The notes under the pieces were generated by a model. It did not search any database. It was not told the DNA's origin and saw only the letters and a program-made list of their open reading frames with translations. A stretch of DNA of 53,840 nucleotides from Verrucomicrobiales bacterium (GTDB lineage: Bacteria > Verrucomicrobiota > Verrucomicrobiia > Verrucomicrobiales > DEV007): positions 107,620 to 161,459 of the forward strand of contig JARGPH010000009.1 in the NCBI GenBank assembly GCA_029213065.1, written 5' to 3'. This document shows, in pieces, positions 7,723 to 16,032 of this stretch (its first letter is position 1; each line of letters begins with the position of its first letter). Position numbers and translations under genes: made by a program.

Positions 7723-8529
7723 ATGGAGTTGTTACAAACTACGTATCGGGTTCTTTACTCACTTGCTATTCAGGTTGCTGTTTGGTATACAAAAACTGTG
7801 GATTTCAAGAATACTACTATTCGATCGTTTCCTGCGACCCGGTGGTCATTGATTGCCGAGGTAGCGGATCAGGATCCCGTGAAGAAAGCGAAGGCACTGG
7901 AGGAGTTGTGCCGGGTATATTGGCCTCCTGTATATGCCTTTATTCGCTCGAAAGGGGCTAATCAGGCGGAGGCTGAGGATCTGACTCAGGGCTTCTTTCT
8001 GAGCTTTCTGGCTCGCGATGACTTCTCAAAAGCGTCCCGGGAGTGTGGTAAGCTCAGAACCTATATGCTGCGTTCTGTTCAGAACTTCATGAACAATGAC
8101 TGGCGGAGCCGTCAGTGCCTCAAGAGGGGTGGCGGGGTCGAGGTGTTGTCTATCGATATTGAATACGAAGATGGACACGGCAAGTTTATTGAACCGACCG
8201 AAAAGGATACGCCGGAGTCGATTTTTGATCGTCAGTGGGCAATCACGATTCTTCACAATGTTCTCGAGGCGCTCGAGCAGCGATATGAGGCCAAGGGGCA
8301 GGGAAGTCTTTTTCAATCGCTTCGCCATGTTATTTCCACTGGCGAAACCGGTGCCACTTATGCGGAAGTGGCGAAGTCTGAGGGAATGACAGAGAACGCG
8401 GTGAAAGTCGCTGCTCATCGTTTGCGGAACCGCTACGCCACTTTACTCAGGAAGACGGTATCTGATACCTTGTTAGAGGGTGGCGGCACGGGGAAGGAAT
8501 TGGAGGAATTGATGGCGGCTTTCGAGTGA
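7723..8529 (+). CDS. ECF-like RNA polymerase sigma factor (PVC type)
   Basis: Region 2 is recognisable from FPATRWSLIAEV through YWPPVYAFIR and AEDLTQGFFLSF. Region 4 is near the C-terminus (ATYAEVAKSEGMTENAVKVA), a helix-turn-helix for -35 recognition. The combination FPxTRW plus EDLTQGFF is characteristic of ECF-like sigma factors common in Verrucomicrobia and Planctomycetes, often encoded next to Ser/Thr protein kinases. The start is uncertain: ATG 7723 is used here, GTG 7696 is possible, and GTG 7798 would remove a poorly conserved hydrophobic leader and begin ten residues before FPATRW. No anti-sigma gene is adjacent. The next gene is only a kinase N-terminal stub. Confidence 0.85.
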   Translation: MELLQTTYRVLYSLAIQVAVWYTKTVDFKNTTIRSFPATRWSLIAEVADQDPVKKAKALEELCRVYWPPVYAFIRSKGANQAEAEDLTQGFFLSFLARDDFSKASRECGKLRTYMLRSVQNFMNNDWRSRQCLKRGGGVEVLSIDIEYEDGHGKFIEPTEKDTPESIFDRQWAITILHNVLEALEQRYEAKGQGSLFQSLRHVISTGETGATYAEVAKSEGMTENAVKVAAHRLRNRYATLLRKTVSDTLLEGGGTGKELEELMAAFE

Positions 8530-8691
8530 GTCAGCCTGGTTCGTTGCTCTTCGTGAAGTGTTGCGATGTCATTCGGTGGTAACCTTTTCTGATTATTGGT
8601 ATAGAGAAGGAAGGGGAATGGAAGACCTGTGAGGGCACTGCTCAATCTATCTTCGATTCCCGACTGGCCCATGTTTGATACTATGTTTTAA

Positions 8692-8964
8692 TTGAGTGCC
8701 GATGACTCCAGCCTCTGTCCTGAATGCGGCACCCGGATTCCGCTTGCCGCCCCGGGCGGGATGTGTCCGCGATGCCTTTTGAATCGTGACGTTTTTTCAC
8801 GACCGCCTCAAGCCGGAGAAGCGTTCACCGAACCCGGTTCCGGTAAAGCCGGGGGAACGCGACCGGCGGGGGAGAGGCGGGAGGGTCCCTCTGCGAAAGA
8901 CGGGGCGGGCGAAAACCGGGACGACTGGCCTGAGGGGAACGGTGCGGCGACAGGCCCGGATTGA
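8692..8964 (+). pseudogene. Stub of a Ser/Thr-kinase-type protein: N-terminal zinc finger only
   Basis: 90 codons from a TTG start. The first 30 residues contain CPECGTRIP (C9, C12) and the CPRCLL motif, with its cysteines 16 residues apart from the first pair. This matches the N-terminal zinc-ribbon found on many PVC protein kinases encoded after ECF-like sigma factors. After about residue 40 the sequence becomes Gly/Arg/Glu-rich and low-complexity and stops; no kinase domain follows in any frame before the opposite-strand PhnA gene. It is most simply a truncated relic of the sigma factor's partner kinase, though a short zinc-finger protein is possible. Confidence 0.5.
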
Positions 8965-8972
8965 AGAGGGGA

Positions 8973-9377
8973 TCACTCCGCCTCAAGCGACCAGGCTTCC
9001 ACTTCCTCGTCGAGGAACACTCCGTCGAGCGCTTCCTGTGCCCAGGGCTGGCTTTTGGCCTGACGGCGAAGCATTCGTGAGGCGAGAACCTGGACCGCGG
9101 GTGTTTCGCTCCATACGGTTTGGGCAAGGCAGCGCCAGTGTTCGCCGGGCTTGAAGCGTTTCAAATTACCGGCCTGCTCATGGCAGTTTTCACAGAGAAA
9201 GAGACAGCGGTCCACCTCCGGTTCATTCTTTGATTCCGGTGGGATTTCAAAGACCGAAAGCGCGGCGCCGGTCGTTTCGCAGAGTTCGCATTTTGAGCGC
9301 GAGCGTCTTGCTAGCTCTTTGCCAAACGACTTGATAATCGCGACCCGATCCTGATTTGCCTGATAGCCTTTTGCCAT
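8973..9377 (-). CDS. PhnA/YjdM-family zinc-ribbon protein
   Basis: 134 residues. The N-terminal FGKELARRSRSKCELC and the later CENC pair form a zinc ribbon typical of the family. The C-terminal core HWRCLAQTVWSE...AVQVLASRML is the conserved PhnA body. Despite its name, PhnA (YjdM) is not required for phosphonate breakdown in E. coli and its role remains unclear. No phn genes are nearby. It is transcribed alone or after the helicase gene, which ends 85 bases upstream on the same strand. Confidence 0.85.
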   Translation of the reverse strand: MAKGYQANQDRVAIIKSFGKELARRSRSKCELCETTGAALSVFEIPPESKNEPEVDRCLFLCENCHEQAGNLKRFKPGEHWRCLAQTVWSETPAVQVLASRMLRRQAKSQPWAQEALDGVFLDEEVEAWSLEAE

Positions 9378-9461
9378 GAGGGATCTTAAACCAACTTGCT
9401 GAAAACTCCGGTGAAATGATTTTCTTCCGGAATTTTACTCGAGGAGAATGAGCGAATTCTC

Positions 9462-11393
9462 CTAACCTGCCAGCTCAACACTTGATGATGCTTCGTGCCT
9501 TGGAAAAACGGTGCAGGCGGGTGATTTCATGATGGTGTCTAATTCGGAAGATTTTCCGCTACCGGTCATCGCGAGGAAACTTTCGGCGCGGGTCATTGCG
9601 ACGTAGAGAAGGCGGCGGTTTTCGGCTTCGGCTTCCGGAAGTGCGTCGTTGGATCTTGCGAAAGGTCGAGAGCCTGCCCAGAGAATGATCACGGCGCGGA
9701 ACTGAAGCCCTTTCGCGGAGTGGATCGTTTGAATGCGAACTGCCTCAGCGTAGCTCGCTGATTTCCCTTTTTGGTTGATCCATCGACCGGCCACTCCGGC
9801 TCTCTCCTGCAGTCGGGTCGGCAGCTCGGAAAGAAGTGTTTTGTCAGTGTCAAAGGAACGAGGGTAGAGGATCGCGATATCCTGAGGGGCGATCGGGGGA
9901 ATGGAGCGCCCCTGCCAGCGGCCGGCAAGGAGTCGGCGAACGATTTCAATCGCGGCATCGACTTCGGTGGCGTGGTTCTCGCTGAGGAGGAGCCAGGGGG
10001 AGACGCCAATGCTGCGATCGGAGAGTTCGGGATTCACCCGCATTGAGTGGGCTTCCTCTTCGTCGGCGTCTCCAAAGTCGGAGCGGCTCGCGAAGGTTTC
10101 TGCGAGTGACAGGATCTCGGACGAGTTGCGATAGTTCCGGTCGAGATCGAATTTTTTGGATGCGGTTCGTCCCTGAGCTTTGATTCCAAGTGATTTCCAA
10201 CTGATCGGATTGCGGCGGTAGAGACTTTGCGCTCCGTCGGCAACGATAAGAAGGTCGCCGTCTTCAGGATCTTTCATTGCCTTGAGGAGACATTGGAACC
10301 AAACCGGTTCGAAATCCTGGGCTTCGTCGACGAGGATAGCATCGTATTTCCCGGCTTCGGGCGATCCGTTCCCAAGTTGTTCGAAAAGGGCCTCACCGTG
10401 CTTCTCGTCGCTGCGGTTGAAGACAAAGTCGACACCGGCGTGGACGCTCCAGGCGTGAAACGTTGAAACGGTGACCTGCGGGTAGTCCACCAGTTGGCAT
10501 TGCAGCCATTTAGCGAGTTCCCGGTTGTAGCAAACCAGCAAAATATTTGCCCATGGCTGTCGCTGTGCGAGGAGTCGTGCCCGCATCAGAAGAATGATCG
10601 TTTTGCCGGAGCCGGCTACGCCGAAAAGAATGCGGTGCCCTTCGCCAACCGCCCGGGCGACGTCCTCCTGACGCAGATCGAGCGTCTTCAGGAGGTCGAG
10701 CTGATCATGCACCGGCTCGGGTTCGGCGACGAGTGCATCGGTCGAAAACTGTGCAAACAACTCGATCTCCGGATGAATGAGAGCGCGGACCGCGTTGACT
10801 TGTTGTTCTGAAAGTCGTGCAATCGGCCACCACGGGTTAAAGAAATCTTTGAGCCGGTTCAGGATTTCCAGTGGTGAGCTTTCCTCCCATTTCAACAGTT
10901 CATCACGGGTGACCGTTTCCGTATCAGGAAATACTTCGCGGAATCCCCGACCTGATTCGTCGAGCTGGTCAGAGGTAATGTTCGATAGAGTAACGAGATG
11001 TCCAACGGGGAAGGTGAGTCGTCCTTTATGAGGGCCGTGGGTATGGAGGAATGTCTGGCCGAATCGACTTTTCTCCGCGATCTCACGGAGCTTGTTGTTG
11101 TAAGACCGTGCTTGTTTGATGGGATGGGTGATCGACTTTTCCTGGCCTTCTGTCGTTCGAATCGTGATCTGTTGGCGATTGCCTCCCCGGATTGTGGCGG
11201 GTCTCCAGTTTTTATCCTCTATCACGAGTACCCCTAGACTCGGGCAGAGAATAACGAAGTCAGGATGGCGCCCTTCGAGATCCGGCTCGTAATAGACAAC
11301 ACAATCGTCGGGTAACCGCTCGAGAAGACGGTGAAGACGTTTCTCCCCGGCAGTTGCCGAGGTCGGAATGCTCGAAGGTATAATTGTAGCCAT
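9462..11393 (-). CDS. NERD nuclease-related domain fused to UvrD/Rep-type superfamily 1 helicase
   Basis: 643 residues. Residues about 15-125 form a NERD domain: PDFVIL followed by GVLVIEDKNW gives the D...ExK pattern of the restriction-nuclease-like fold. A superfamily 1 helicase follows, with Walker A GVAGSGKT near residue 260, the DEAQDFEPVW Walker B-like motif, and late motifs TIHSAKGLQF and LLYVAMTRA. The combination suggests a DNA-processing nuclease-helicase for repair or defence. No recognised defence partner is adjacent. The promoter region is probably the AT-rich stretch 11400-11460. Confidence 0.85.
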   Translation of the reverse strand: MATIIPSSIPTSATAGEKRLHRLLERLPDDCVVYYEPDLEGRHPDFVILCPSLGVLVIEDKNWRPATIRGGNRQQITIRTTEGQEKSITHPIKQARSYNNKLREIAEKSRFGQTFLHTHGPHKGRLTFPVGHLVTLSNITSDQLDESGRGFREVFPDTETVTRDELLKWEESSPLEILNRLKDFFNPWWPIARLSEQQVNAVRALIHPEIELFAQFSTDALVAEPEPVHDQLDLLKTLDLRQEDVARAVGEGHRILFGVAGSGKTIILLMRARLLAQRQPWANILLVCYNRELAKWLQCQLVDYPQVTVSTFHAWSVHAGVDFVFNRSDEKHGEALFEQLGNGSPEAGKYDAILVDEAQDFEPVWFQCLLKAMKDPEDGDLLIVADGAQSLYRRNPISWKSLGIKAQGRTASKKFDLDRNYRNSSEILSLAETFASRSDFGDADEEEAHSMRVNPELSDRSIGVSPWLLLSENHATEVDAAIEIVRRLLAGRWQGRSIPPIAPQDIAILYPRSFDTDKTLLSELPTRLQERAGVAGRWINQKGKSASYAEAVRIQTIHSAKGLQFRAVIILWAGSRPFARSNDALPEAEAENRRLLYVAMTRAESFLAMTGSGKSSELDTIMKSPACTVFPRHEASSSVELAG

Positions 11394-11471
11394 TGCCAGA
11401 TAATCACTATAATAATTTAATTATGGAAATTATAAAGTGGAAAAGTGTTAGTTAAGTAATAAAAATCTCTA
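11394..11471 (-). other. AT-rich intergenic promoter region of the helicase gene
   Basis: A run of A/T-dominated sequence lies immediately upstream of the helicase ATG. On the minus strand it includes a TATTATAGT stretch about 15 bases before the start. No defined -35 could be assigned. The rest of the 11394-11712 gap is the haem-protein remnant described separately. Confidence 0.3.
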
Positions 11472-11640
11472 TTACCCGGTAAGGGTCATTAAGTAGGCCA
11501 TGACATCAGCCAGTTCCTGAGGCTTCAGGAGGACTCCCATCGGTGGCATTGGGGAGACCTGAGCGGGGAATCCCTCTGCGAGTTTGTCCCCGGTCTCTTG
11601 TCGCGTCGAGACAGGCCTTATCAAATTCTGGCCATAATTT
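11472..11640 (-). pseudogene. 3' remnant of a PVC-type cytochrome c/haem-binding protein gene
   Basis: On the minus strand the last ~50 codons before the TAA at 11472 encode a protein tail containing SPMPPMGVLLKPQELADV followed by MAYLMTL. This is the distal part of a class I cytochrome c domain: the Met-containing loop, then the C-terminal helix EL-D-AYL. It is common at the end of large haem-binding proteins of Verrucomicrobia and Planctomycetes. No CXXCH or start precedes it; upstream is the oppositely oriented threonine aldolase gene. It therefore looks like the surviving end of a deleted gene. Confidence 0.5.
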
Positions 11641-11712
11641 CGTTTTGCCTGAAACCAGCGCGAGGGGCAATAGAATCGCTTTTGTTTCCCACTGTTTTCT
11701 TTAGGTTGGGGG

Positions 11713-12729
11713 ATGATCGATCTTCGAAGTGATACGGTAACTCGTCCGACTGATGAGATGCGAAAGGTCATGGCCTCTGCTTCGGTGGGGGATGATGTTT
11801 TTCGTGAGGATCCGACAGTTCGCGAGCTGGAGGGGAAAGCAGCAGCGATGCTGGGAAAAGAAGACGCGCTCTTTGCACCGAGTGCGACGCAGAGTAATCT
11901 GATCGCTCTCCTCACGCACTGTCAACGCGGGGATGAGTTCATCGTGGGGCAGGAGGCTCATAATTACCTATACGAATCGGGTGGTGCGGCGGCATTGGGC
12001 GGAATTCAACCTCAACCGCTTTGGCAGAAAAGTGACGGGACTCTCGATCTGAATGAAGTTCAGCAAGTGATCAAACCCGATGATTTTCACTTTGCGAGAA
12101 CTCGTCTTCTTTCCCTCGAGAATACAACCTGGGGCAAGGTGCTGCCGGAAGGTTACGGCGACTTGGCAAGGACACTGGCTGATGCTCACGATCTAAAAAT
12201 GCATCTCGACGGAGCCCGTCTTTTTAACGCGGTCGTGGCATCAGGAGAAAGAGTGGATTTGATCGCCGCTCCCTTTGACTCGATCTCTGTTTGTCTTTCA
12301 AAAGGCCTCGGCGCTCCCGTCGGCTCTCTGTTGGTTGGTGGCGCAGAATTCATTGAGGAGGGGAGGCGCTGGCGAAAAATGCTGGGAGGTGGAATGCGGC
12401 AATCGGGAATCCTCGCGGCCGCGGGGATCTATGCGCTGGACCATCACATCGAGCGATTGGAGGAGGATCATGAGAAAGCGAGGGTTCTCGCAAAAGGACT
12501 CGAGGCGCTCGGTGGGCTTTCAGTCGACCCTGTTCAAACCAATATGGTTTTTGTTTCGCTACCGTCGGAAATGAAAGAGGGGATCGATCGATTTTTCTCG
12601 GAAAGCGGAATCCGGATCGGTGGCTACATCAGTGGGAAACTCCGCCTCGTGACCCATCTTGATGTCTCACTGTCAGACATGGAAAAAGTGATCGCGACTT
12701 TCAGGGATTGGAAAGCCCAATCTCTCTAG
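11713..12729 (+). CDS. ltaE: Low-specificity L-threonine aldolase
   Basis: 338 residues, typical length. A fold-type I PLP enzyme beginning MIDLRSDTVTRPTDEM, the family signature. The PLP lysine is K197 in SKGLGAPVGS. The HLDGARLFNA stretch carries the aspartate that contacts the PLP nitrogen. It cleaves L-threonine or L-allo-threonine to glycine and acetaldehyde in the cytoplasm. It is followed after 48 bases by malic enzyme in the same direction; co-transcription is possible but no functional link is obvious. Confidence 0.92.
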   Translation: MIDLRSDTVTRPTDEMRKVMASASVGDDVFREDPTVRELEGKAAAMLGKEDALFAPSATQSNLIALLTHCQRGDEFIVGQEAHNYLYESGGAAALGGIQPQPLWQKSDGTLDLNEVQQVIKPDDFHFARTRLLSLENTTWGKVLPEGYGDLARTLADAHDLKMHLDGARLFNAVVASGERVDLIAAPFDSISVCLSKGLGAPVGSLLVGGAEFIEEGRRWRKMLGGGMRQSGILAAAGIYALDHHIERLEEDHEKARVLAKGLEALGGLSVDPVQTNMVFVSLPSEMKEGIDRFFSESGIRIGGYISGKLRLVTHLDVSLSDMEKVIATFRDWKAQSL

Positions 12730-12777
12730 CGGTCACAATTAGCTGGCAGACACGATTGCTACCTCTACAGTTCCTGC

Positions 12778-13944
12778 ATGGATTACGGCGAACGCTCACT
12801 CATCATTCACGAACAGCTTCGCGGGAAAATTGCGGTCAGTTCCAAGCTTCCCATTGAATCACAGGATGATCTTTCAATCGCCTACACGCCGGGGGTGGCA
12901 AGACCCTGTGAGGTGATCGCGGAGGATCCTTCGAAGGCGAGGGATCTGACTTTGAAACGCAATACGGTCGCGGTGGTTTCGGACGGTTCATCCGTTCTCG
13001 GGCTGGGAAATATCGGTCCGCTCGCGGCGATTCCGGTGATGGAGGGGAAGGCTGTTCTCTTCAAGCAATATGCCAATATCGATGCCTGGCCGATCTGTGT
13101 CGATACCCAGGATGCCGATGAAATCATTGAAACCGTGCGTCGCATTGCTCCGGTATTTGGCGGGATCAATCTGGAGGATATCTCGGCTCCCCGATGCTTC
13201 GAAGTGGAGGATCGACTACAGGATCTCGGGATTCCTGTGTTTCACGATGATCAGCACGGCACCGCAATCGTCCTCCTCGCGGCAATGTTGAATGCCGCGA
13301 AAGTCGTGGGGAAGAAGCCTGAGGATTTACGAATTGTTATCAACGGCGCCGGAGCTGCGGGAACGGCTATTGCCAAGCTCCTCCGCTGTATTGATCAGGA
13401 TCCTGAGGTGTGCACCCCCGTCTCAGATGTCGTTATCTGTGATAGCAAAGGGGCGATTCACAGCGGGCGTGAAGATTTGAACCCGCAGAAGAAGGCGCTC
13501 CTGAGATTTACCAACCGCGAAAATCATGCAGGAAATTTAAAGGAGGTTCTCGAAGGGGCGGATGTCTTTGTCGGGGTGAGTAAAGGCAACCTCATTGACC
13601 GCCACGACGTTGCCCGGATGGCGAAAGATTCCATCATCCTCGCGATGGCGAACCCGACCCCTGAGATTATGCCGGATGAAGCGAAAGCCGGAGGTGCTGC
13701 CGTCGTCGGAACAGGACGAAGTGACTTTCCCAACCAGGTGAACAACGTGCTCGCCTTTCCGGGGATTTTTCGCGGAGCGCTCGATGCCCAGGCAAGGCAA
13801 ATCACGCCGGAAATGAAAATCGCGGCGGCTCACGCCCTTGCCGGAACGGTCGAAGAACTGTGTGCGGAAAAGATCCTGCCATCACCCTTGAATCCCACGG
13901 TTGCACCGCTGGTTGCACGGGCTGTAGCCGCAGCTTGTAAATAA
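12778..13944 (+). CDS. NAD(P)-dependent malic enzyme
   Basis: 388 residues, the short bacterial form without the C-terminal phosphotransacetylase-like domain of MaeB. Visible motifs: IAYTPGVARPCEVI near the N-terminus, KAVLFKQYANIDAWPI, the metal-binding stretch FGGINLEDISAPRCFE, HDDQHGTA, and the Rossmann loop INGAGAAGTAIAKLL. It catalyses oxidative decarboxylation of malate to pyruvate and CO2. Cofactor preference cannot be judged reliably from sequence alone. Confidence 0.93.
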   Translation: MDYGERSLIIHEQLRGKIAVSSKLPIESQDDLSIAYTPGVARPCEVIAEDPSKARDLTLKRNTVAVVSDGSSVLGLGNIGPLAAIPVMEGKAVLFKQYANIDAWPICVDTQDADEIIETVRRIAPVFGGINLEDISAPRCFEVEDRLQDLGIPVFHDDQHGTAIVLLAAMLNAAKVVGKKPEDLRIVINGAGAAGTAIAKLLRCIDQDPEVCTPVSDVVICDSKGAIHSGREDLNPQKKALLRFTNRENHAGNLKEVLEGADVFVGVSKGNLIDRHDVARMAKDSIILAMANPTPEIMPDEAKAGGAAVVGTGRSDFPNQVNNVLAFPGIFRGALDAQARQITPEMKIAAAHALAGTVEELCAEKILPSPLNPTVAPLVARAVAAACK

Positions 13945-13970
13945 GTGGCTCATCGCTAAGACTTGTTCGT

Positions 13971-14405
13971 ATGCCTGACTCCAGTTTAAACGGATTGATT
14001 GGTGGCTGCCTCATCGGATTGGGGAGCCTTCTCGCCATGATTGCGAATGGAAAAGTGCCGGGAGTGTCCGGTGTCTTTGGCCGCCTGCTTCGTTCCTCGA
14101 CGAAAGACAAGGGGTGGCGCATTCTGTTTCTGACAGGACTGATGGCAGGGGCATTCTTGCTCTTTCACTTCAATGCTGATGCGGCGCGTTTCGTCATCCC
14201 TGAAGGTCGCGCCTCTCTTTGGATGTTCGCGGTTGCCGGACTCGTCGTCGGTTTTGGAACGCGGCTGGGTGGCGGTTGCACCAGTGGCCACGGCGTATGC
14301 GGGATGGGGATGGGAGTGAAGGATTCCATCGTGGCCACGATCGTGTTTATGGCCGCGGGATTTCTCACCGTTTACCTCTTTAAACTCATGATTCCCGCCT
14401 CATGA
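13971..14405 (+). CDS. YeeE/YedE-family sulfur transporter, N-terminal half protein
   Basis: 144 residues with about four hydrophobic helices. The hallmark [12 protein letters not shown] lies around residues 100-111; the equivalent conserved cysteine in TsuA lies on the thiosulfate path. It is followed by a second half-size protein overlapping by four bases (ATGA), the usual split arrangement in which the two proteins together form one YeeE/YedE unit. The cargo is probably thiosulfate or another reduced sulfur species; this is family knowledge, not read from the sequence. Confidence 0.85.
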   Translation: MPDSSLNGLIGGCLIGLGSLLAMIANGKVPGVSGVFGRLLRSSTKDKGWRILFLTGLMAGAFLLFHFNADAARFVIPEGRASLWMFAVAGLVVGFGTRLGGGCTSGHGVCGMGMGVKDSIVATIVFMAAGFLTVYLFKLMIPAS

Positions 14406-14803
14406 AAAAGAATCTTCTCACGCTTCTCGCCGGATTGCTTTTCGGGGCCGGGCTTGCTCTGTCGGGGATGACCGATCCTTCCCGGGTGATCGGTTTTCTC
14501 GACCTCGCCGGGGAATGGGACCCGACCCTTGCCTTTGTCATGGCCGGCGCACTGCTCGTCTTTTCCACCGGCTACTTTTTCCTGCGGAAGAAATGTCGAC
14601 TTCCCGGAAATGAGTCTGATTCCGTCTCAAAGAAGCTGATACTCGGGGCGATTCTCTTCGGAGTCGGCTGGGGGCTCGGGGGTTTCTGTCCCGGCCCTGC
14701 TATCGCCAATCTCGCCGCGCTCAGAACCGAAGCGCTCATCTTTGTCCCGATGATGGCGGTGGGAATGTTCCTCGCGCAACGATTGTGCGGAGTGGATCGG
14801 TGA
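14402..14803 (+). CDS. YeeE/YedE-family sulfur transporter, C-terminal half protein (DUF6691-like)
   Basis: 133 residues, about four membrane helices. The start [20 protein letters not shown] and the motif GGFCPGPA near residues 97-104 are typical of the second half of split YeeE/YedE transporters. It is translationally coupled to the preceding half. No rhodanese, sulfurtransferase or metallo-hydrolase gene, which often accompany such pairs, is adjacent. Confidence 0.85.
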   Translation: MKKNLLTLLAGLLFGAGLALSGMTDPSRVIGFLDLAGEWDPTLAFVMAGALLVFSTGYFFLRKKCRLPGNESDSVSKKLILGAILFGVGWGLGGFCPGPAIANLAALRTEALIFVPMMAVGMFLAQRLCGVDR

Positions 14804-14826
14804 GCAAGGTTCGACGATAACAAGGA

Positions 14827-15543
14827 ATGAAACTACGTGATAGGAATGGGCGAATCCAGTTCGGGAGATGGGAGTTTCTGATCCAGTTGATCATTTTACT
14901 CAATCTTTTTGCCTTTGCTTTTGAGACTCTGCCGAATCTATCTGAGACGTGGCGTAACTATCTCTACTATTTTGAAGTTTTCACGGTGAGTCTATTTACG
15001 GTTGAGTATCTTTTAAGGCTGTTTTTAAGCCGCCCCCGATTCTCCTATGCTCGCTCTTTTTTCGGGGTGATTGATTTGCTGGCTATACTGCCGTTTTACA
15101 TTTCTACGGGAATCGATCTCCGTGCTGTTCGATCATTCCGGTTACTCAGACTTTTTCAGCTGTTCAAACTGGCTCGGTATAATTCGGCAATACAGCGTTT
15201 TCATCGCGCCTTTCTGATTGCGCGCGAGGAGCTGATTCTCTTCGGTGCGGTTGCATTGATAGTCCTGTATCTAGCGTCGGTCGGGATCTATCATTTTGAG
15301 CACGAGGCGCAGCCGGAGGTGTTTCAATCTGTCCTCCACTCCATGTGGTGGGCCGTCACAACGCTAACGACGGTCGGTTATGGCGACAGCTTTCCAGTTA
15401 CACTGGGGGGTAAGTTTTTTACCTTCGTGGTCCTCGTTATCGGGTTGGGAATCGTGGCCGTTCCCACCGGACTTTTCGCTTCAGCTTTATCTCAGGCGAG
15501 AGCCTCTGAGCAGGCAGAGTGTTCTGAGAATTTGCGTGATTGA
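14827..15543 (+). CDS. Voltage-gated potassium channel (Kv-like, single subunit)
   Basis: 238 residues with six transmembrane segments: an S1-S4 voltage-sensor region, then a pore. The S4-like helix AVRSFRLLRLFQLFKLA carries regularly spaced arginines. The selectivity filter is TTVGYGD at 181-187, the potassium-channel signature. It forms a tetrameric inner-membrane channel. It lacks a C-terminal RCK domain; the short tail after the last helix is only about 25 residues. It begins 24 bases after the transporter pair. Confidence 0.9.
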   Translation: MKLRDRNGRIQFGRWEFLIQLIILLNLFAFAFETLPNLSETWRNYLYYFEVFTVSLFTVEYLLRLFLSRPRFSYARSFFGVIDLLAILPFYISTGIDLRAVRSFRLLRLFQLFKLARYNSAIQRFHRAFLIAREELILFGAVALIVLYLASVGIYHFEHEAQPEVFQSVLHSMWWAVTTLTTVGYGDSFPVTLGGKFFTFVVLVIGLGIVAVPTGLFASALSQARASEQAECSENLRD

Positions 15544-15559
15544 AAATGAGTGAGTCAGG

Positions 15560-15919
15560 CTACTTCACCAAGGCCTTTTTGAGCACGAACCATTCCACGG
15601 GAAGCTCTTTGAGTGGCTCACGCATTTTCTCGAGTTCGGATTCGGCACCGTGGATTTCGAGGCGGATGAGGTCTGAAACTTCAAGAGCCGCTTGAATGAT
15701 GTCGTCGACGTTTGCGAGGTGGGCGAGGGCTCCTTCGCTGCCGACATAGGCTTCACGACAGAACGCGATCTCACCTGACATGGTGAAGTCGTAGAAAAGA
15801 ACCGCTTCCTCACTGGAGGTTCTCTCCACAAAGGTATCCATGATCGCAGTGAACTCATCGAGTTTGCCTTCATGCAGTTTGAAGTAGGGGTGGATTGATA
15901 CAGTTGTCTCGGAAGTCAT
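15560..15919 (-). CDS. Antibiotic biosynthesis monooxygenase (ABM)-fold protein
   Basis: 119 residues from the ATG at 15919; the open frame extends further upstream but without family-like sequence. The N-terminal YFKLHEGKLDEF and later LFYDFTMSGEIAFCREAYVG resemble dimeric alpha-beta barrel ABM-domain proteins. Some are quinol monooxygenases, but many have no known activity. It is convergent with the potassium channel gene, with 16 bases between stops. Function is not assignable beyond the fold. Confidence 0.65.
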   Translation of the reverse strand: MTSETTVSIHPYFKLHEGKLDEFTAIMDTFVERTSSEEAVLFYDFTMSGEIAFCREAYVGSEGALAHLANVDDIIQAALEVSDLIRLEIHGAESELEKMREPLKELPVEWFVLKKALVK

Positions 15920-16032
15920 CGTGGAAACTTTGCCGGAAGGTTTCGGGGAAGCAAGTTTTGAATTGATTCGGATTCGATTACGGGGTGACGAATTTCCTTG
16001 AAGGAATTTTCCGTGACTGGTTTTCTTCAGGT

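Noticed and set aside
8786-9154. Arginine/proline-rich plus-strand frame across the kinase stub and PhnA gene
   Set aside because: It is the complement of the PhnA-family gene and low-complexity sequence, with no domain features.
13802-14122. Minus-strand frame between malic enzyme and YeeE genes
   Set aside because: It covers the ends of two well-supported plus-strand genes and lacks any recognisable feature.
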